Of a stretch of DNA of 8,873 bases, positions 5,578 through 8,873 are shown piece by piece (within the stretch, counting starts at the first letter, position 1; every line of letters starts with the position of its first letter). The translations under genes were made by a program, and so were the position numbers. This DNA comes from an uncultured Solirubrobacteraceae bacterium (GTDB lineage Bacteria > Actinomycetota > Thermoleophilia > Solirubrobacterales > Solirubrobacteraceae): assembly GCA_902806215.1 (NCBI GenBank), contig CADCVT010000041.1:1-8873 (forward strand), read 5' to 3'. The notes beneath the pieces were generated by a model that saw nothing but the letters and a program-made list of their open reading frames with translations, had not been told where the DNA came from and searched no databases.

Positions 5578-6354
5578 ATGCCCGAGGGCGACACCATCCA
5601 CTACGCGGCGAACCGCATCCGGCCGATCCTCGAGGGGCACGTCCCGGACGAGCTGCTCACGCCACACGCTCGCTTCCGGCGCGATCGCTGGCCCGAGCGG
5701 CTGGAAGGTCGCGCCGTCCGCTCCGTCGACGCGCACGGCAAGCACCTGTTCCTGAGGTTCGAGGGCTCCCTGGTCATCCACTCGCACCTGCGGATGACCG
5801 GCTCGTGGGGCACCGGCAAGCAGGGCGAGCGGTGGAAGCGCAACCCGCGCCGGGCGTGGCTCGTCCTGCGCCACGGCGACGGCGAGGTCGTCCAGTTCGA
5901 CGGCCCGATCCTCGAGCTCATGACCGAGTCGCGCACGCGCCTGGACCGACGGATCTCCGGGCTCGGCCCCGACATCATCAAGCCGGAGTTCGACGAGGCG
6001 TCGTTCCTTCGGCGCCTGCGCCAGGACGACCCCACGCGCCCGATCGGCGACGCGCTGCTCGACCAGCGCACGATCGCCGGGATCGGGAACCTCTGGAAGG
6101 TCGAGGGGTGTTGGCTGGCGCAGATCGACCCGTGGCGCCGCACCGCAGACGTCTCCGACGAGGAGGTGCTCGGCATCGTCCGCGGCATCCGCCCGCTCAT
6201 GCAGCAGTCCGCGCGGGACGGCATGCAGGACCGCTACAAGGTCATCTACGGCAGGACCGAGCGGCCGTGCCCGCGCTGCGGCGGCAAGGTGCGCGTCAAG
6301 GGCCAATGGGACGACAACCGCCCGACGTTCTGGTGCACGGGGTGCCAGACGTGA
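5578..6354 (+). CDS. DNA glycosylase/AP lyase, Fpg/Nei family (endonuclease VIII-like, 258 aa)
   Basis: The enzyme removes oxidised bases from DNA and cuts the abasic site by beta/delta elimination in base-excision repair. The ATG at 5578 is fixed by the motif MPEGDTI, in which Pro2 is the catalytic nucleophile and Glu3 assists. A lysine in HGKHLFLRFEG (about residue 53) and HSHLRMTGSW (about 64-73) match the N-terminal beta-sandwich. The helix-two-turn-helix is at GDALLDQRTIAGIGNLWK. The C-terminal zinc finger is complete, with CPRC and CTGC separated by a short loop, and it ends at CQT. At 258 residues it matches family size and resembles actinobacterial Nei2-type proteins. In mycobacteria nei2 lies beside lhr; here lhr is 4.6 kb upstream on the same strand. 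The next gene's GTG overlaps this stop codon by four bases, so the two are coupled. Substrate preference cannot be read from the sequence. Confidence 0.93.
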   Translation: MPEGDTIHYAANRIRPILEGHVPDELLTPHARFRRDRWPERLEGRAVRSVDAHGKHLFLRFEGSLVIHSHLRMTGSWGTGKQGERWKRNPRRAWLVLRHGDGEVVQFDGPILELMTESRTRLDRRISGLGPDIIKPEFDEASFLRRLRQDDPTRPIGDALLDQRTIAGIGNLWKVEGCWLAQIDPWRRTADVSDEEVLGIVRGIRPLMQQSARDGMQDRYKVIYGRTERPCPRCGGKVRVKGQWDDNRPTFWCTGCQT

Positions 6355-7049
6355 GGCGTGTGGCGCACAAGGCGGGCAACACCGGCGACGTCCTCGACGC
6401 GGCGATGCAGGCCGGCGTCGACATGCTCGAGTTCGACGTGCTGCCCGAGCGACCGGACGGCTCGGGCGAGCTGTTCCTCGCACACGACTACGGTGACCTC
6501 GCCGAGCGTCGCGACACGGTCATGACGCTGGCCGAGGGGCTGGAGAAGGTCTGCGCGACCGGCCTCGACCTGAACGTCGATCTCAAGCTGCCCGGCTACG
6601 AGGACCGCGTGGTCGCCGAGCTGCGCGAGCGCGGCGTGGTCGAGCAGGTGCTCGTCTCGACGATGGAGGAGGCGTCGCTGCGGCGGCTGCGCGCGGAGTC
6701 GCGCGACGTGCGCATCGGCTGGTCGGTCCCGAAGGTCACGCGCGACCCGTTCCGCTCACCGTTCACCGCGGTGCCCGCCTACGGGGCGGTCCGGGTGCTG
6801 CGGCACACGCTGCCGCGCCGGACCGAGCGCGCGATCCGCGAGGGCCGCGTCGACGCGATCATGGCCAACCACTTCGTCGTGACGCCCGACATGGTGCGGC
6901 GCGTCCTCGGCGCCGGGGGCGAGATCTACGTCTGGACGGTCGACGACGCGGCACGCATCGCGGCGTTCGAGAGGCTCGGCGTGACCGGCGTGATCACGAA
7001 CAAGCCGAAGCTGTTCTACCCGACGATCTCGCAGGTGGCGGCCGAGTAG
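6351..7049 (+). CDS. Glycerophosphodiester phosphodiesterase-family (GDPD) protein, 232 aa
   Basis: GDPD enzymes use a metal-bound TIM barrel to hydrolyse glycerophosphodiesters to sn-glycerol-3-phosphate and an alcohol. The expected order of active-site residues is visible: His6 near the N-terminus, Glu27 and Asp29 (LEFDV), His45 (AHDY), then a strand LNVDLK with Lys79, and late in the chain GGEIYVWTVDD. The arginine that normally follows the first histidine is lysine here (AHKAGNT), and the metal-binding acid in the VDLK strand is aspartate rather than the usual glutamate. The GTG at 6351 overlaps the TGA of the glycosylase gene (GTGA), so it is translationally coupled to it; the barrel begins within a few residues of that start. 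There is no signal peptide, so it is cytoplasmic. The 3' end overlaps the convergent secreted-protein gene by 34 bases. Catalytic activity is likely but not certain, given the Arg-to-Lys change. Confidence 0.85.
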   Translation: MRRVAHKAGNTGDVLDAAMQAGVDMLEFDVLPERPDGSGELFLAHDYGDLAERRDTVMTLAEGLEKVCATGLDLNVDLKLPGYEDRVVAELRERGVVEQVLVSTMEEASLRRLRAESRDVRIGWSVPKVTRDPFRSPFTAVPAYGAVRVLRHTLPRRTERAIREGRVDAIMANHFVVTPDMVRRVLGAGGEIYVWTVDDAARIAAFERLGVTGVITNKPKLFYPTISQVAAE

Positions 7050-7510
7050 CCGTCCGGGTCCGCGACGGTCACGTTGTGGCCGAAGGTGGTCGCCTTCGTG
7101 GCGCGGCGGACGACCTTGTCGCCGCGCTTCCAGCGGAAGTTGACGACGCCGCGGACCTCGAAGCGCTGGCCGGCGTCGGGCTCGAACGGGAAGTCCCAGC
7201 CGGACTGGCGCGCCTTGAAGCGCCCCGAGCCGACCGGCTGCCAGCCCGAGTTCGTCGCCTTCGCGGTGAAGTCGGTCCACGTGCCGTCGGTGGCCTTGAA
7301 CTGGACGCGGAAGCGCATGAACATCCGCTCCTTCTTGCGTCCGGAGCCCGGCATCGACGCGCGCAGGCCCACCGTGTTCGGCTTCTTCGTGGTGTCGCAG
7401 GCGTTGACCGTGGACCAGAGGTGACGCGAGCTGTCGACCGTCGGGCCGGCGGCCGACGCGCTCGTGGGGACCGCGAGAAGAGCGATGAGAGCCAGGTGTG
7501 ACGAACGCAC
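7016..7510 (-). CDS. Secreted protein of unknown function (164 aa precursor)
   Basis: A short basic N-terminus (VRSSH) is followed by a hydrophobic core (LALIALLAVP) and a signal peptidase I site (TSASA before AGPTVD), so cleavage after about residue 20 gives a mature secreted domain of about 144 residues. The mature part has alternating strands (RFRVQFKATDGTWTDF, RFEVRGVVNFRW) rich in Arg, Lys and aromatic residues, typical of a single beta-sandwich. Two cysteines, near residue 38 (VNACDTT) and near the C-terminus (TCEIVG), could form a disulfide. No lipobox or cell-wall anchor is seen. I do not recognise a named family; no enzyme motif is visible. GTG 7510 is selected because a TACGCT -10 hexamer ends seven bases before it and the signal peptide begins right at that codon; the frame stays open upstream as far as 8170, but that part is a shadow of the sigma factor gene. 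Confidence 0.75.
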   Translation of the reverse strand: MRSSHLALIALLAVPTSASAAGPTVDSSRHLWSTVNACDTTKKPNTVGLRASMPGSGRKKERMFMRFRVQFKATDGTWTDFTAKATNSGWQPVGSGRFKARQSGWDFPFEPDAGQRFEVRGVVNFRWKRGDKVVRRATKATTFGHNVTVADPDGYSAATCEIVG

Positions 7511-7517
7511 GCGGAGC

Positions 7518-7523
7518 AGCGTA
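7518..7523 (-). promoter_or_regulatory. -10 element (TACGCT) for the leaderless secreted-protein gene
   Basis: On the minus strand TACGCT fits TANNNT and ends seven bases before the GTG at 7510. The TA at its centre also begins TAGTGG on the plus strand, upstream of the sigma factor gene, but that hexamer lacks the final T and lies only four bases from GTG 7532, so a plus-strand promoter there is doubtful. Only 21 bases separate the two start codons. Confidence 0.45.
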
Positions 7524-7531
7524 GTGGTGGT

Positions 7532-8053
7532 GTGAGTCAGGCTCTGAGCGTGGTCGTGCCAGAAGTTCAAGAGGCTCCGGCGATCTCGTTCGCGGAGCTC
7601 TACCGCGACTCCGTCGGCGATCTCTACGCCTACGTCGCGACGATGCTGCAGGACCGCGGCGCGGCCGAGGACGTCGTCGCGCAGGCGTTCGAACGCGCGT
7701 ACCGCAAGCGGCGCACGTTCGACCGCAAGCGCGGGAACGAGCGCGCGTGGCTGTTCGGGATCGCCCGCAACGCCGCGCTCGACGAGCTGCGCCGGCGCAA
7801 GCGCACCACCGCGCTCGTCGCCGAGCCGGGCGAGGTCGCCGCTCCCGACGACCCCGAGCTGCTCGTGCGTCGCGTCACCGTGCGCGACGCGCTGAACCGG
7901 ATGGAGCCGCGAGACCGCGAGCTGATCGCCTTGAAGTACCACGGCGACCTGAACAACGGGGAGATCGCGAAGTTGCTCGGCACGAGCGAGTCGAACGTCG
8001 GAACGAGGCTCCACCGAGCCGTCACCAAGCTGCGGGAGGCCTGCGATGCATGA
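7532..8053 (+). CDS. ECF-type RNA polymerase sigma factor (173 aa)
   Basis: This sigma-70-family regulator would direct RNA polymerase to a specific promoter set in response to an external or envelope signal. Region 2 spans about residues 20-90: FAELYRDSVGDLYAYVATML, then AAEDVVAQAFERAYR with the acidic patch that contacts the polymerase clamp, then AWLFGIARNAALDELRRRKR, the -10 recognition helix. A short linker (about 91-112) leads to region 4 (about 113-170): LNRMEPRDRELIALKYHGDL and NNGEIAKLLGTSESNVGTRLHRA, the helix-turn-helix for the -35 element. Regions 1 and 3 are absent, as in ECF factors. The start is uncertain: GTG 7532 is the longest, but GTG 7550 or 7556 also fit and would remove only non-conserved residues. 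The gene overlaps the downstream DUF4349 gene by eight bases, which suggests a sigma/regulator pair. Confidence 0.92.
   Translation: MSQALSVVVPEVQEAPAISFAELYRDSVGDLYAYVATMLQDRGAAEDVVAQAFERAYRKRRTFDRKRGNERAWLFGIARNAALDELRRRKRTTALVAEPGEVAAPDDPELLVRRVTVRDALNRMEPRDRELIALKYHGDLNNGEIAKLLGTSESNVGTRLHRAVTKLREACDA
8034..8039 (+). promoter_or_regulatory. Ribosome binding site of the DUF4349 gene
   Basis: GGGAGG inside the end of the sigma factor gene lies six bases before the ATG at 8046. It favours that ATG over the overlapping ATG at 8050, which is in another frame, and shows that the second gene of the operon is translated by the Shine-Dalgarno route. Confidence 0.6.
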
Positions 8054-8873
8054 GCTCGAGGATCTTCTGAAGGACGACGTCCGCGGGACGGCTCCGCAGC
8101 CGCGCGACGAGTTCCTGTCGCGGATGGAGGACCAGGTGGAGGCGGGCTTTCCCAAGAAGCGCCGCCGCATCTGGCCGCTGCTTCAGCCGTACGTCCCGAT
8201 CCTCGCGACGCTCCTGCTGGTCGTCGGGATCGCAGCACCGATCGCGCTGATGGGCAACGGCAGCGACGACGCAGAACCGCTGTCCGGCGGTGGCGAGACG
8301 CTCTCGTCGCTGCCGGAGTCCGGCAGCTCCGGCGGGGGTGAGGCTGCTTCGCAGAACGCCGCCGACGAGTCCGCCGCGCAGGTTCCGCAGGCGACGTCGC
8401 GCCGCGGCGCGACTGCGCCCGACGCTGCCGGAGGCGCCGACCAGGCGCCCGGCACGAAGGCGCGCCTCGTCGAACGTCGTCACGCGTTGACGGTCTCGAC
8501 GCCCGCCGACGAGTTCGACGAGACCACGGCCGAGGTGCTGAACGTCGCCGACACGACCGGCTCGATCGTGCAGTCCTCGAACGTGACCGAGCGCGACAAC
8601 CGCGGCCTGGCGACCTTCGACCTGCGGGTGCCGGCCTCGTCGCTCGACGACGTCCTGCGCGACCTCAGCCGGCTCGGCGAGGTCACCGAGCGCCGGGCCT
8701 CGAGCGACGACATCACGGGGACGTACGTGAGCGCCCAGAACCGGCTCGAGGACGCCCGCGACACGCGGCGCGCGCTGCTGCGGGCGCTCGGACGCGCCGA
8801 CTCCGGCGCGGAGGCCGACGCCCTGCGGGCGCGGATCGCCGACGCGCGGCGCCGGATCGCCTCCGCCGAGCGC
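8046..8873 (+). CDS. Membrane-anchored DUF4349 protein, probable sigma-factor regulator (3' end outside window)
   Basis: The ATG at 8046 lies inside the 3' end of the sigma factor gene (eight-base overlap) behind a GGGAGG site; the frame is open to the end of the window, giving 276 residues without a stop. The N-terminal 41 residues are cytoplasmic (LEDLLKDDVRGTAPQPRDEF, then a basic KKRRR), followed by one membrane segment (about 44-69, PYVPILATLLLVVGIAAPIAL). A Ser/Gly/Ala/Glu-rich linker runs from about 70 to 137. The DUF4349 domain then begins near residue 139 with LVERRHALTVSTPADEFDET and continues with LATFDLRVPASSLDDVLRDL and SAQNRLEDARDTRRALLRAL; the last part is a long helix that is cut off by the window. 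The layout of short cytoplasmic domain, one helix, linker and external domain is that of a membrane anti-sigma factor, though no zinc-binding HxxxCxxC motif is present. The regulatory role is inferred from position. Confidence 0.85.
   Translation, partial: MHELEDLLKDDVRGTAPQPRDEFLSRMEDQVEAGFPKKRRRIWPLLQPYVPILATLLLVVGIAAPIALMGNGSDDAEPLSGGGETLSSLPESGSSGGGEAASQNAADESAAQVPQATSRRGATAPDAAGGADQAPGTKARLVERRHALTVSTPADEFDETTAEVLNVADTTGSIVQSSNVTERDNRGLATFDLRVPASSLDDVLRDLSRLGEVTERRASSDDITGTYVSAQNRLEDARDTRRALLRALGRADSGAEADALRARIADARRRIASAER

Noticed and set aside
4438..6483. 681-codon minus-strand ORF across cupin, MBL and glycosylase genes
   Set aside because: It crosses three well-supported genes and has no recognisable domain; it is a shadow ORF.
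7522..7527. TAGTGG as a plus-strand -10 element for the sigma factor gene
   Set aside because: It lacks the conserved last T and ends only four bases before GTG 7532, too close for the usual transcription start. A promoter may still exist if the start is GTG 7550 or 7556.
7511..8170. Upstream extension of the secreted-protein frame to 8170
   Set aside because: The added 220 residues are antisense to the sigma factor gene and precede an obvious signal peptide. A -10 element and the signal peptide place the start at 7510.
1..8873. tRNA, rRNA, CRISPR arrays, insertion sequences or direct repeats
   Set aside because: No cloverleaf-like sequence, regularly spaced repeat, transposase or terminal inverted repeat was seen on reading both strands.

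Overview
The window is about 70% G+C, with GTG and TTG starts, very short intergenic gaps and codons ending mostly in C or G. It looks like chromosomal DNA of a high-GC actinobacterium. The gene content and the leaderless-looking starts would suit the Thermoleophilia (Solirubrobacter-like bacteria), but this taxonomic call is an inference from style, not from a marker gene.

Layout. Bases 1-938 hold the C-terminal end of an Lhr-type DNA helicase (5' end outside the window). A small minus-strand ORF (928-1164) encodes a possible single-membrane-segment protein with a prepilin-like motif. A two-gene unit of unknown function follows (1195-1773, soluble; 1770-2159, three membrane segments; 4-base overlap). 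Next come a Nudix hydrolase (2178-2600, +), a GlcD-type FAD-linked oxidase (2603-3937, -), a GNAT acetyltransferase (3963-4463, +), a small cupin (4474-4836, +), a metallo-beta-lactamase-fold hydrolase (4833-5546, -), a Nei/Fpg-family DNA glycosylase (5578-6354, +) overlapping a GDPD-family phosphodiesterase (6351-7049, +), a small secreted protein (7016-7510, -), an ECF sigma factor (7532-8053, +), and a membrane-anchored DUF4349 protein (8046 to window end, +) that is probably the sigma factor's regulatory partner. No RNA gene, CRISPR array, insertion sequence or phage gene was seen, and no gene-free stretch exceeds 300 bases.

How they fit together. Lhr, the Nudix hydrolase and the Nei-type glycosylase point to a loose DNA-repair/nucleotide-sanitation neighbourhood. 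In mycobacteria lhr and nei2 are neighbours; here about 4.6 kb of other genes lies between the corresponding genes. The sigma factor and DUF4349 gene form a sigma/regulator pair, with the secreted-protein gene divergent to it. The remaining genes are compact housekeeping or accessory metabolism.

The most striking pattern is in the spaces between genes. Six predicted starts are preceded by a TANNNT hexamer ending 7 or 8 bases before the start codon, without a Shine-Dalgarno sequence. This is the layout expected of leaderless mRNAs. In two divergent pairs the -10 elements of both strands overlap, and in one pair they coincide in a perfect 10-bp palindrome. Convergent gene ends overlap or nearly touch at TAG/CTA stops. 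The best candidate for something undescribed in gene content is the two-gene unit at 1195-2159; I could not assign it a function.
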